Shown here piece after piece: positions 8,579 to 16,621 of a stretch of 64,000 nt of DNA. The notes under the pieces were generated by a model. That model did not search any database and had not been told where the DNA came from. It saw only the letters and a list, made by a program, of their open reading frames with translations. Both the position numbers and the translations under genes were made by a program. The stretch lies in the NCBI RefSeq assembly GCF_007827595.1, contig NZ_VISR01000009.1, forward strand, positions 205,064 to 269,063. The letters are read 5' to 3'. The first letter of the stretch is position 1, and the number at the start of each line of letters is the position of its first letter. Source of the stretch: Streptomyces sp. BK340 (lineage in GTDB: Bacteria > Actinomycetota > Actinomycetes > Streptomycetales > Streptomycetaceae).

Positions 8579-9004
8579 ATGACGGCGCTCGAGGAGAAGC
8601 CGACCCGGTTGATCAGCGGGCCGGGAATGCTGCTCGTCTGGTTCTACGGCGTGATGGTGGTCGGCGCATTGTCGCGCTCGGCGTACCAGATCGCGACGGA
8701 CTTCCAGCGGGCGCCGCTCGCCTACTCGTTGTCGGCGGTGGCCGGTGTCGTGTACGGGTTCATCACGTACACGCTGGTCCGTGGGGGCGAGACGGCGCGC
8801 AGGGCGGCGCGGGTCTGCTGCGCGGCCGAGTTGGTGGGAGTGCTGGTCGTCGGCACGTGGACGCTCGTGGAGCCCTCGGCGTTTCCCGACGCGACCGTGT
8901 GGTCGGACTATGGGATGGGCTACATCTTCATCCCCGTGCTGTTGCCGTTGTCCGCGCTGTACTGGCTGCGGAAGGTGCAGGCGCAGCAGAGGGCTGCGGC
9001 CTGA
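8579..9004 (+). CDS. Small integral membrane protein of unknown function (141 aa)
   Basis: The ATG at 8579 follows the upstream stop by one base and has GGAGG seven bases upstream, inside the end of the previous gene; an in-frame GTG at 8525 is less likely. Four hydrophobic helices are seen (about 15-34, 48-67, 79-99 and 113-132). The N-terminus (MTALEEKPTRL) is polar. The pair with the preceding protein looks like two related four-helix proteins of a conserved Streptomyces locus. Function unknown. Confidence 0.78.
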   Translation: MTALEEKPTRLISGPGMLLVWFYGVMVVGALSRSAYQIATDFQRAPLAYSLSAVAGVVYGFITYTLVRGGETARRAARVCCAAELVGVLVVGTWTLVEPSAFPDATVWSDYGMGYIFIPVLLPLSALYWLRKVQAQQRAAA

Positions 9005-9087
9005 GAAGTGCGGGCGCCTGCGGGCCGTTCGCGCCCACGCGGCGGAGCCGCATGTCAATACGGCCCCGCGACTCCTCGGGGCGCCCC

Positions 9088-9585
9088 TCACGCCGTAGTT
9101 GCGTAAGCGCCCGCCTGCTTCTCCAGGACGATCATCTCCACGCCGTCCGCACCCTTCGACCGGCCCACCGCCTGGTACCCGACCCGGCGGTACAGGCGGA
9201 GGTTGCTCTCGCTGCGGTGGCCGGTGAAGAGGCGGAACTTGGTGGCACCCCGCTCCCCCTCCAGCGCCGCTTCGGCCGCGCGCAGCAGACGCGCGCCGAT
9301 GCCGTGGCCCTGGAGACGCGGGTGGACACAGAGCTTGCCGATGGCGGCGGCGCCGTCCTCGGTCACCTTGCCGCGCACCGCGCCGACCACCTCGTCGCCG
9401 AGGCGGGCCACGAAGACACAGTCGGCGACGACCTCCTGACGGACCGAGTCGAGACTCTGGACGAGCGGGTCGATGCGGTAGTTGCCGTACAGCGCCGCCT
9501 CGCTCTGGAAGCACAGGTACTGGAGCCTGAAGATCTGCTCCGAATCCTGCTCGGTCGCCACCGAGATGGTCACGCTCATGCCCAT
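9088..9585 (-). CDS. GNAT-family N-acetyltransferase
   Basis: From the ATG at 9585 (GGGAGG nine bases upstream) the protein is 165 residues. It has the acetyl-CoA binding loop RLQGHGIGARLL in the middle and the family C-terminal strand NLRLYRRVGYQAVGR. The context GELCVHP-like segment (IGKLCVHPRLQG) is typical of motif A. Substrate unknown. It is a single gene facing away from the preceding membrane-protein pair. Confidence 0.87.
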   Translation of the reverse strand: MGMSVTISVATEQDSEQIFRLQYLCFQSEAALYGNYRIDPLVQSLDSVRQEVVADCVFVARLGDEVVGAVRGKVTEDGAAAIGKLCVHPRLQGHGIGARLLRAAEAALEGERGATKFRLFTGHRSESNLRLYRRVGYQAVGRSKGADGVEMIVLEKQAGAYATTA

Positions 9586-9630
9586 GTGCGCATGCCTCCC
9601 GCTCACCTGATCACCTGTCGTCCCTCACTC

Positions 9631-10137
9631 CTATCCCCGCGCTTCACGGGCCGCAACCTCCGGCGTGAGCAATCGGCGCAGACATCCCAGACATCTGGAA
9701 CGTTCCGGTCCGAGACTGCCTTGTGAGATACCCAACTCCCCCGCGATCTCCCGGTATGTCAGGTCCCTCGGGGAGAGCAGCGCCTCGATGAGCCGGGGGC
9801 AGCGGCCGGGCAGCCGACGCGCCGCGTCGCGCAGGGCGCGGTACCGGGCGGCCGCGAGTGCCAGCTGTTCGGGGTCGGAGCGGGTGTCGTCGGCCGGCTC
9901 GACATCGTACGGACGTTCGATGCGGGTGGTGCGACGGCTGCGCCGGGCCTCGGCACGGACGGCCTTGCGCAGCCAGCCCTCCGGGTCGGTCGGCGGCCCG
10001 GTGGTCTCCAGGAGCTCCAGGAGGCGGAGCCAGACGGCCTGCTCCAGATCGCCCGGTTCACCTCCGCAGGCATATGCCTCGGCAGAGGCCTCGGCGGCGA
10101 GCAGCGGGCGCAGGGTGACCACCAAGTCGTGCGTCAT
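9631..10137 (-). CDS. Sigma-70-like RNA polymerase sigma factor (short, ECF-like)
   Basis: From the ATG at 10137 the protein has 168 residues. Residues 1-65 resemble sigma region 2 (AVWLRLLELLETTGPPTDPEGWLRKAVRAEA) and residues 100-150 hold a helix-turn-helix like region 4 (LTYREIAGELGISQGSLGPERSRCLGCLRR). The linker contains the charged YDVEPADDTRSDPEQLALAAARYRAL. No anti-sigma gene is adjacent. A small hairpin (CACCCC-TAAA-GGGGTG, 10189-10204) lies just upstream and may end the glpQ1 transcript. Confidence 0.82.
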   Translation of the reverse strand: MTHDLVVTLRPLLAAEASAEAYACGGEPGDLEQAVWLRLLELLETTGPPTDPEGWLRKAVRAEARRSRRTTRIERPYDVEPADDTRSDPEQLALAAARYRALRDAARRLPGRCPRLIEALLSPRDLTYREIAGELGISQGSLGPERSRCLGCLRRLLTPEVAAREARG

Positions 10138-10239
10138 ATGCGGAACGACGCGCCGCCCCGGCGGCAGGTTTCCGGGACGGCGCGGAGTCACCCCTAAAGG
10201 GGTGCGGTACGGCCTCGGTGTTGACGAGGGCGGCTCCGG

Positions 10240-11445
10240 TCAGCCGGCCAGGAAGTCGGCGCGGGCCAGCACACCGGTGTCGGCGTTGTCGGTGAAGACG
10301 CCGTCGATGCCGGTGGCGAAGTACGTCCTGAAGGCGCCGAAGACATCGCCGTAGGCGTCCGCGGCGCTGCCCTTGCGGTACTCGGCCGGGAGGAAGGGGT
10401 TCTCGTTGCGCATGGTGTAGGGGTGCAGGACGAGACCCACCTTGTGCGCGTCGGAGACCAGCGTGGTCGGCTGGGCCAGGGTGCCGTCGGCGTTCTTCGG
10501 GATGATCAGGTCCAGCGTCGGACCGATGCCCTGCGCGTAGCCGGCGATCTCCCGCAGCCCCTTGGGCGTGATCAGGTCGGCGACCGTGCGCGGGTCGCCC
10601 GCCTCGACGAAGTCGTAGGGGCGGCTGCTGGCCGAGGAGAGCAGCACGACGAGCGGGTTGTCCACCAGCTGGTTCAGCTTCTGGATGCTGCTCGGCTCGA
10701 AGGACTGCAGGATGACCGGCGAGTCCCGGCCGTCCCTCCCGTACTTGCGCAGCAGCTTCGCCACCCGCTCCTCCAGGCCCAGGCCCAGCTTGCGGAAGTA
10801 GGTGGGGTGCTTGGTCTCGGGGTAGATCCAGACCTGCTTGCCGCGCTTGCGGGTCTGCTCGTCCTGCCACTTCAGGACCTCTTCGAACGTGGGGATCTCC
10901 CAGCGCCCGTTGTAGAGGGTGTTGTGCGGGCGGTTGGCCGGGATGCGCTCGACCGCGCGCAGGGTCTTCAGCTCGGCGAGGGTGAAGTCCTCGGTGAACC
11001 AGCCGGTGGTGGGGACGCCGTCCAGAACCTTGGTGGTCTTGCGGTCGGCGAACTCGGGATGCGAGGCGACGTCCGTGGTGCCGCCGATCTCCGGCTCGTG
11101 CCGGCAGACCAGGTGACCGTCCTTGGTGGGCACCAGGTCGCCCGCCTCGACGACGTCGGCGCCGAGGTCGAGGGCCAGGTTGTACGAGCCGAAGGTGTGC
11201 TCGGGGCGGTAGCCGCTGGCACCCCGGTGGCCGATGATCGTCGGCACCGGCAGGCTCTTCAGCCCGCGCCCGCCGTACCCGGCCGTCCGGGCGTCGGCCG
11301 TCCGGGCGTCGGCCGTCCGGGCGTCGGCGGCCCGGGCGGTTCCGGGCAGCCCGAAGACCGCTCCGCCCGCGCCGAGCACCGCTGCGCCGAGGAGCGCCCG
11401 CCGTCCCGTGCCCTGCGTCTGCCCGTTCGTCTGGTCGCTGTCCAT
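10240..11445 (-). CDS. glpQ1: Secreted glycerophosphodiester phosphodiesterase GlpQ1
   Basis: From the ATG at 11445 the protein has 401 residues. The N-terminus has a twin-arginine motif (GTGRRALLG, Arg15-Arg16), a hydrophobic stretch and an AxA site near residue 39, so Tat export is likely. The GDPD domain starts with HRGASG at 73-78, followed by VVEAGDLV (E100, D103) and DGHLV (H111), the catalytic and metal site of the family. It hydrolyses glycerophosphodiesters to glycerol-3-phosphate outside the cell, to scavenge phosphate. A run of ADART repeats (residues about 40-54) follows the signal. Streptomyces glpQ1 is known to be controlled by PhoP. Confidence 0.93.
   Translation of the reverse strand: MDSDQTNGQTQGTGRRALLGAAVLGAGGAVFGLPGTARAADARTADARTADARTAGYGGRGLKSLPVPTIIGHRGASGYRPEHTFGSYNLALDLGADVVEAGDLVPTKDGHLVCRHEPEIGGTTDVASHPEFADRKTTKVLDGVPTTGWFTEDFTLAELKTLRAVERIPANRPHNTLYNGRWEIPTFEEVLKWQDEQTRKRGKQVWIYPETKHPTYFRKLGLGLEERVAKLLRKYGRDGRDSPVILQSFEPSSIQKLNQLVDNPLVVLLSSASSRPYDFVEAGDPRTVADLITPKGLREIAGYAQGIGPTLDLIIPKNADGTLAQPTTLVSDAHKVGLVLHPYTMRNENPFLPAEYRKGSAADAYGDVFGAFRTYFATGIDGVFTDNADTGVLARADFLAG
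11281..11340 (-). repeat. 15-bp tandem repeat (three exact units and a decayed fourth)
   Basis: Three identical 15-bp units (11281-11295, 11296-11310, 11311-11325) and a diverged fourth encode repeated ADART pentapeptides between the Tat signal and the catalytic domain of GlpQ1. Unit number is likely to vary between strains by slippage. Confidence 0.9.
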
Positions 11446-11790
11446 GAGCGCCCTCCCGCTGTCCTGCCTCTTCGATGCGCGCCGATCGTAGGGGCGTACA
11501 CATGACCGATGGGAGACCTCGGTTCGAACACGCGGGTGACTCCGTCTGTCGTGTGCGAGGCGAGACATGACGGTCCGTCGGCTTCGGCCGCGGGCATTCG
11601 ACGCGACCTCCGTCACACTCCAGGTGTACGTCACTGACGGGCACCGGGGCGTCACCGCAGGTAAACCAGTGTCAACAGTGTGTAAGACCTCGGTGAACCG
11701 GCCGCACCCGATGTGCGCATCCCCCGGAGCCGCGAGTAATGTCCTCACCTGCACAGACACATATCGCTTCCCTCGACATCGGAGGACCCG
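11446..11790. other. 345-bp divergent promoter region between glpQ1 and the acyltransferase gene
   Basis: It holds a good -10-like hexamer for glpQ1 (TACGAT on the minus strand, about 11485-11490), a possible PHO box (11521-11541) and, toward the other side, the promoter of the plsC-like gene. No additional ORF with coding character is visible. Confidence 0.5.
11521..11541 (-). promoter_or_regulatory. Possible PHO box (PhoP operator) upstream of glpQ1
   Basis: On the minus strand AGTCACCCGCG is followed by TGTTCGAACC. This resembles two 11-bp direct-repeat units of the Streptomyces PHO box (GTTCACC core), though the second unit is degenerate. Position upstream of the -10 and known PhoP control of glpQ1 homologues support it. 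Tentative. Confidence 0.4.
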
Positions 11791-12462
11791 TTGTCCCGCT
11801 TCGCGCTCATCAAGGCAGTGCTCGGACCGATCATGCGCCTGATGTTCCGCCCACAGGTGGAGGGCGCGGAGCACATCCCGGGGGACGGGCCGGTCATCCT
11901 GGCCGGCAACCACCTGACCTTCATCGACTCGCTGGTGCTGCCGATCGTCACCAAGCGGCAGGTGTACTTCATCGGCAAGGACGAGTACGTCACCGGCAAG
12001 ACCCTCAAGGGCCGGCTGATGGCGTGGTTCTTCACCGGCGTCGGCATGATCCCGGTCGACCGGGACGGGGCCAACGGTGGCGTCGCCGCGCTGATGACCG
12101 GGCGGCGGATCCTGGAGGAGGGGAAGGTCTTCGGGATCTACCCCGAGGGGACGCGGTCGCCCGACGGCCGGCTGTACCGGGGGCGCACCGGTATCGCGCG
12201 GCTGACGCTGATGACCGGTGCGCCGGTGGTTCCGTTCGCGATGATCGGCACGGACAAGCTGCAGCCGGGCGGGGCGGGGATGCCGCGGCCCGGGAAGGTC
12301 ACCGTTCGCTTCGGCGAGGCGATGGAGTTCTCGCGGTACGAGGGCATGGACCGGGACCGGTACGTGCTGCGGGCCGTGACCGACTCCGTGATGGCCGAGG
12401 TCATGCGGCTCTCCGGGCAGGAGTACGTGGACATGTACGCCACGAAGGCCAAGGCTGCGTAA
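11791..12462 (+). CDS. 1-acylglycerol-3-phosphate O-acyltransferase (PlsC-like)
   Basis: The start is a TTG at 11791 with GGAGGA seven bases upstream, giving 223 residues. The acyltransferase motif NHLTFID provides H41 and D46 (HX4D), and PEGTR at 118-122 binds the phosphate of the acceptor. The enzyme adds an acyl chain to lysophosphatidate or a related lysophospholipid at the membrane. The family length (200-260 residues) fits. It is convergent with the MFS transporter gene, whose end lies nine bases away; a small GCCGGC inverted repeat sits between them. Confidence 0.92.
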   Translation: MSRFALIKAVLGPIMRLMFRPQVEGAEHIPGDGPVILAGNHLTFIDSLVLPIVTKRQVYFIGKDEYVTGKTLKGRLMAWFFTGVGMIPVDRDGANGGVAALMTGRRILEEGKVFGIYPEGTRSPDGRLYRGRTGIARLTLMTGAPVVPFAMIGTDKLQPGGAGMPRPGKVTVRFGEAMEFSRYEGMDRDRYVLRAVTDSVMAEVMRLSGQEYVDMYATKAKAA

Positions 12463-12470
12463 GCGCCGGC

Positions 12471-13994
12471 TCAGCCGGCACTTTCCAGTTTCTGCCCCTT
12501 CAGCAGGAACCACGCCGCCACCGCCGTCGCCAGCAGGACCGCTGCTCCTGCGGCCGAGGCGATCTGCAGGCCCTGGACGAAAGAGCTGCTTGCCGCGTCC
12601 AGGAGAGACTCCGCCGTGTGCGCAGGCATGGCCGTCGAGGCCTCCACCGCCGCTCCCAGTGACTCATGGGCCGCTGCCGGGGTTCCGGCCGGGCCCGTGA
12701 AGTCGCGGTAGACACCGGTCACGATCGAGCCGAGCAGGGCGATGCCGAGGGCAGCGCCCAGTTCGTACGCCGTCTCGGAGACCGCGGAGGCGGCGCCCGC
12801 CTGGTCCTTGGGCACACTGGAGAGGATCACGTCGGCCGTCACCGTGAAGGAGAAGCCGGCGCCGATGCCGACGACCAGGAGCGCGACGCCGAGGACCGGG
12901 TAACCCGTCGACCGGCCCACGGTCGTGAGGACGGCGAGGGCGATACCCACGGCGGCCAGACCGCCCGAGACCACGGCCCGTACCGAGAAGCGGCGGGCCG
13001 CGCGGCCCGCGATCAGGCCGGCCGCCACCGCGCCGACGGCGGCGGGCAGTTCGGCCAGGCCCGCCTCGAAGGGGCTCCTGCCCTGGACCAGTTGCAGGAA
13101 CTGGGAGAGGAAGAACACCAGGCCGGACATGCCCAGCACGGTCAGCAGGTCGGCGAGGACCGCGCCGCTGAAGCCACGGCGCCGGAACAGGCGCATGTCC
13201 AGCAGCGGGGCCGGCATGGTGAGCTGGCGGCGCACGAAGCCGTAGAGCGCCGACGCACCCAGCAGGGCCGCGGCGAGCGTGGGCCAGGTGAGGCCGTGGG
13301 TGGCGGCCTCCTTGACCGCGTACACCAGGCCGATCATGCCGACCAGCGACAGGACGACGCTGATCAGGTCCCAGGGGCCGGGGTCCGGGTTGCGGGACTC
13401 GGGCAGCGTACGGATGCCGACCAGCACCAGGACCGCCATCACCGGCAGGTTGATCAGGAAGACCGAGCCCCACCAGAAGTGCTCGAGGAGGAAGCCGCCG
13501 GTGATGGGGCCCACGGCCGTGCCGGCGGAGGCGGTGGCGCCCCAGATGCCGACCGCGAGGCTGCGCTCACGCGGGTCGTGGAAGAGATTGCGGATCAGGG
13601 CGAGGGTGGCCGGCATCAGGGTCGCACCGGCGACGCCCAGCAGGGCCCGCGCCAGGATCAGGAGTTCAGGGGTGGTCGCGTACGCGTTCAGGACGGATAT
13701 CGCACCGAACGCCGTGGCGCCGGTCAGCAGGATGCGCTTGCGGCCGATGCGGTCGCCGAGGCTGCCCATGGAGACCAGCAGACCGGCGATGACGAAGGAG
13801 TAGACGTCGCCGATCCACAGGAGCTGGGTACCGGAGGGGTTGAGGTCTTCGCTGATGTACGGGGTCGCGAGGCCGAGGACGGTGGCGTCGACGGCCACCA
13901 GCAGCACGGCCAGGACGAGGACGGAGAGCGCGAGCCAGCGGCCCGGGCGCTTCTCCACCTCCGCCGCACACGCCGGCTGCAGGGTGCTGGTCAT
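12471..13994 (-). CDS. MFS drug/proton antiporter, 14-TM DHA2 (EmrB/QacA) family
   Basis: From the ATG at 13994 the 507-residue protein has about 14 hydrophobic helices. TM1 carries the DHA2 acidic signature LLVAVDATVLGLATPYI (D36). The loop motif A GSLGDRIGRKR lies at 77-87. Motif C (GPITGGFLLEHFWW) marks it as an exporter. It starts in an ATGA overlap with the TetR-family gene, so regulator and pump are translationally coupled. The pump probably exports the ligand that releases the regulator. Confidence 0.92.
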   Translation of the reverse strand: MTSTLQPACAAEVEKRPGRWLALSVLVLAVLLVAVDATVLGLATPYISEDLNPSGTQLLWIGDVYSFVIAGLLVSMGSLGDRIGRKRILLTGATAFGAISVLNAYATTPELLILARALLGVAGATLMPATLALIRNLFHDPRERSLAVGIWGATASAGTAVGPITGGFLLEHFWWGSVFLINLPVMAVLVLVGIRTLPESRNPDPGPWDLISVVLSLVGMIGLVYAVKEAATHGLTWPTLAAALLGASALYGFVRRQLTMPAPLLDMRLFRRRGFSGAVLADLLTVLGMSGLVFFLSQFLQLVQGRSPFEAGLAELPAAVGAVAAGLIAGRAARRFSVRAVVSGGLAAVGIALAVLTTVGRSTGYPVLGVALLVVGIGAGFSFTVTADVILSSVPKDQAGAASAVSETAYELGAALGIALLGSIVTGVYRDFTGPAGTPAAAHESLGAAVEASTAMPAHTAESLLDAASSSFVQGLQIASAAGAAVLLATAVAAWFLLKGQKLESAG

Positions 13995-14542
13995 GATTCC
14001 TCTCTTCGTAGTGCGCCGCCGAGCAGCAGCTCGACGATCATGTGGGTGAAGTCCTTGGGGGCGACGCGGCCTTCCGAGACCGCCCAGGCACCGGAGGCCA
14101 GCAGGCCGTAGAGCGCCTCGGTGAGCCAGACCGGAGTGAGGTCGATACGGAACTCGCCGCTCTCCTGGCCGCGCCGGAACAGGGCCGTGACGCGCTCGTC
14201 GATGCGGGCCCAGCCCTGGTTCTGCCCCTCGCCCTCGAACAGCTGGTTCTCGGTGTAGAGGAAGGCGAGCAGGCCGGCCGAGGGTTCGAACGAGCGGACC
14301 AGGCGGTGCACGGCCTCGCCGGCGGAACCCTCCTCCAGGCGGGCCGTGTCCAGCGCCGCCTCGCACTCCGCGATGCCGAGCGCCTCCAGCGCCCGTACGA
14401 GCGCGTCACGCCCGGCGAAGTGGCGGTGCAGCGTGGCCCGGCTGATCCCGGCGGCCTTGGCGACCTCGTCCATGGTCGCCGTGGACTTGCGGGTCAGCAG
14501 GGCGGCTGCGCTGCGCAGCACGTGGTCACGATCCAGGGCCAT
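13991..14542 (-). CDS. TetR-family transcriptional regulator
   Basis: From the ATG at 14542 the protein has 183 residues. Residues about 20-45 form the helix-turn-helix (MDEVAKAAGISRATLHRHFA) typical of TetR. The rest is helical and would bind a ligand. A perfect palindrome TGAGACA-N4-TGTCTCA lies 20 bp upstream of its start, so it probably represses itself and the coupled MFS pump. Confidence 0.92.
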   Translation of the reverse strand: MALDRDHVLRSAAALLTRKSTATMDEVAKAAGISRATLHRHFAGRDALVRALEALGIAECEAALDTARLEEGSAGEAVHRLVRSFEPSAGLLAFLYTENQLFEGEGQNQGWARIDERVTALFRRGQESGEFRIDLTPVWLTEALYGLLASGAWAVSEGRVAPKDFTHMIVELLLGGALRREES

Positions 14543-14580
14543 GAGACAATCATAGCCCATGTGAGACATCTTTGTCTCAT
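14541..14580. promoter_or_regulatory. Probable TetR operator upstream of the TetR/MFS operon
   Basis: A perfect 18-bp palindrome TGAGACATCTTTGTCTCA occupies 14562-14579. A second half-site ATGAGACAA (14541-14549) pairs with TTGTCTCAT (14572-14580) and overlaps the regulator's start codon. Such symmetry just upstream of a TetR gene is typical of an autoregulatory operator. Confidence 0.75.
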
Positions 14581-14626
14581 TGTAGGCATGCATGACTCAT
14601 AGCTGCTGGTCAGCAGGGGTGATCGG

Positions 14627-15598
14627 TCAGTGCCAGGGCAGCTGGCCGCGCCGCTCCCAGTAGGTGCCCGGTTCCTCCACCAGCGTGGCGAGGCGGGTCA
14701 GCTGGTCGACGTCCAGGTCCACGACGGGCGCGTGGAGGTTGGAGGCGAGCTGGGTGACGGTCGCGGCGCCGGAGAGGACGACACCCGCCCAGGGCTGGCG
14801 CAGGATCAGGGCGAGGGCGACGGCGTCGCAGCCGAGATCGGTCTCCTCGGCCACGGTCTTCAGCGCGTCCGGGGCATTCTGGGCGGCGAGGCGGCCGTTG
14901 GCCATACCCTCCTTGATGATCACGGTCAGTCCGGCGTCGTGCGCCTCGGCGAGCGCGGGTCCGGCCGAGGTCTCGAGGGCGTTGTACGTCGACTGGACGG
15001 TACGGAAGAGGGGCTCGCCGTCGACCCGCACGGCGAGGGCGGCGCGGATCGCGTCCGCCTGGGCCGGACCGCTGGTGGAGAAGCCGATGGTCAGACCCCC
15101 GGCCGCGGCCTCGGCGAGTTCGGCGTGGAGTTCCTTGTCGGTGAGGGCCGGACTGTCCGGGGTCACCGAGTGGATCTGGTAGAGGTCGAGCCGGTCGCCG
15201 AGCAGCGCTTCGGACTCGGCGCGTTGGCGCTCGTACGTCGCCAGGCTGTGGTCCTTCACCTCGTGCTGCGCGGCATCGGTGGACCAGCCGGCGGTGTAGG
15301 TGTACCCCCATTTGCTGCCGACGACCACGTCGTCGATGTCCGGGCGGGCGTTCAGCCAGTCGGCGAGGAACTCCTCGGAACGGCCGTAGGAGCGGGCGAC
15401 GTCGAAGTAGCGCACGCCCTGGGCGTAGGCGGCGTCCAGCAGGTCGTGGGTGCGGTCGCGCAGGGCGTCGACGCTGCGGACCGGCGGGAGGTCCTCCTCG
15501 CGGCCCAGGTTGATGTAGCCGGGGCGGCCGACGGCGGCGAGACCGAGCCCGATGTGGCAGGTCGGCGTCGTGGCGGTCGCGAGACGGGCGAAGGGCAT
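14627..15598 (-). CDS. Aldo/keto reductase
   Basis: From the ATG at 15598 the protein has 323 residues. Visible features are the catalytic segment GVRYFDVARSYGRSEEFL with Asp and Tyr, VVVGSKWGY with the Lys, and the later SGAATVTQLASNL that binds NADPH. Family members reduce aldehydes and ketones with NADPH. The substrate is unknown. It is single; a strong hairpin separates it from the upstream gene. Confidence 0.9.
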   Translation of the reverse strand: MPFARLATATTPTCHIGLGLAAVGRPGYINLGREEDLPPVRSVDALRDRTHDLLDAAYAQGVRYFDVARSYGRSEEFLADWLNARPDIDDVVVGSKWGYTYTAGWSTDAAQHEVKDHSLATYERQRAESEALLGDRLDLYQIHSVTPDSPALTDKELHAELAEAAAGGLTIGFSTSGPAQADAIRAALAVRVDGEPLFRTVQSTYNALETSAGPALAEAHDAGLTVIIKEGMANGRLAAQNAPDALKTVAEETDLGCDAVALALILRQPWAGVVLSGAATVTQLASNLHAPVVDLDVDQLTRLATLVEEPGTYWERRGQLPWH

Positions 15599-15624
15599 CG
15601 CGGACTCCGTTCGGTCGGCTCCGT

Positions 15625-15673
15625 GGAGCCTGTGCCATGTCCCGCGCCTGGCCGGGAACATGACACAGGCTCC
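15625..15673. terminator. Strong inverted repeat / terminator between the aldo-keto reductase and the upstream membrane gene
   Basis: GGAGCCTGTG (15625-15634) pairs perfectly with CACAGGCTCC (15664-15673), and an inner CATGT/ACATG pairing continues after one mismatch. It lies 50 bp after the stop of the minus-strand gene ending at 15722 and 27 bp before the reductase start. It may serve as terminator or operator. Confidence 0.6.
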
Positions 15674-15721
15674 TATGGCTCAGGACCAACGTAACCCGCC
15701 GCGTGCGGGCGGACACGACGG

Positions 15722-16564
15722 TCAGCCGGCCGAGTCGACCGGTCTGCTGTCGTCCAGCGCGCGCCGTACGTACGTCACGTAGCGCGCGAACAGTTCGGGC
15801 TGGCCCGTCCGGGCGATGTCGACCACGGGCGAGTCGGCTCGCCGTACCCCCACCAGGTAGTGCGAGGTACGGCAGCGGCCCGACGCGGAGTCGGGGTCGA
15901 CGAGGGACACGTAGCAGGTGGGCAGGTGCCGGGTGAACCGTACGGTCATCTGCCCGGCATGCCCCTCCGCCGCGAAGTCCCGGGCCACTCGGGCCAGTTG
16001 ACGGGCGGACTCCGCCGCCCGGCCCGGCAGGCCGGGGTCGCCGATGCTGCGGGCGTACTCGGTGATCAGCGCCGACTCCGGGTCGGCTACCAGACAGGTG
16101 ATCCGCACACCCCGGCTCAGCAGCCGGCGCACGGGGTCGGTGAAGTCGCGCTCGGGGCGGGAGACGTACAGGCTGGTCAGGCTGCGCAGGGCGACACCGA
16201 TCTCGATGATCTCCGTCTGCGCCGCGGCGAGGAACGCGGCCTTCTCCGTGGGTGCGAGCCGTCCATGGGCATGGACGGTCAGGCCGCGTCCGCCGTCACC
16301 GGTGGCCAGCCGCCGGTCGATGACCCCGCCCAGCTCCTGGAGGAACGTCTCCCGCTCGGCATCCCTGAGGAACAGGTCGTAGTAGAAGGGGACGGCGACA
16401 CCGGCCGCCGCGAACAGGGCGAGTTCGTTGAGGACCGACCAGCCGAAGCCGTCACGGCCGTTGGACAGCAGGGCCAGGCTCAGGCCCGCGAGCAGGACGC
16501 ACAGTGCGAGGGCGGCGCGGAATCTGCTCAGCAGCCGCCGGCCTCCCGGCGCGTTGTTCTCCAT
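15722..16564 (-). CDS. Membrane protein of unknown function (280 aa)
   Basis: Two hydrophobic helices lie near the N-terminus (about residues 17-35 and 43-62), followed by a soluble domain. Visible phrases are IIEIGVALRSLTSLYVSRP, PVRRLLSRGVRITCLVADPES and a C-terminal TSHYLVGVRRA. I recall similar hypothetical Streptomyces proteins, and the pattern looks remotely phospholipase-D-like, but no HKD motif is present. It lies next to argH. Function unassigned. Confidence 0.75.
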   Translation of the reverse strand: MENNAPGGRRLLSRFRAALALCVLLAGLSLALLSNGRDGFGWSVLNELALFAAAGVAVPFYYDLFLRDAERETFLQELGGVIDRRLATGDGGRGLTVHAHGRLAPTEKAAFLAAAQTEIIEIGVALRSLTSLYVSRPERDFTDPVRRLLSRGVRITCLVADPESALITEYARSIGDPGLPGRAAESARQLARVARDFAAEGHAGQMTVRFTRHLPTCYVSLVDPDSASGRCRTSHYLVGVRRADSPVVDIARTGQPELFARYVTYVRRALDDSRPVDSAG

Positions 16565-16569
16565 GGCTC

Positions 16570-16603
16570 CCCCCGCCTCCCTCTCTGCCCGGGGAGGCGG
16601 GGG
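16570..16603 (-). terminator. Terminator hairpin of the argGH operon
   Basis: A 12-bp stem of CCCCCGCCTCCC (16570-16581) and GGGAGGCGGGGG (16592-16603) with a 10-base loop lies 18 bp after the argH stop. The minus-strand transcript also contains the ribosome-binding site of the next gene inside the hairpin. Confidence 0.6.
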
Positions 16604-16621
16604 TTCACGCGCCGGAGGTCG

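Noticed and set aside
11521..11530. tRNA T-loop-like GGTTCGAAC
   Set aside because: No acceptor stem, anticodon arm or CCA context around it; more likely part of a PHO box.
10240..12513. A 757-residue protein ending at 10240
   Set aside because: The frame runs through the divergent promoter and the acyltransferase gene on the other strand; the Tat signal start at 11445 defines the real gene.
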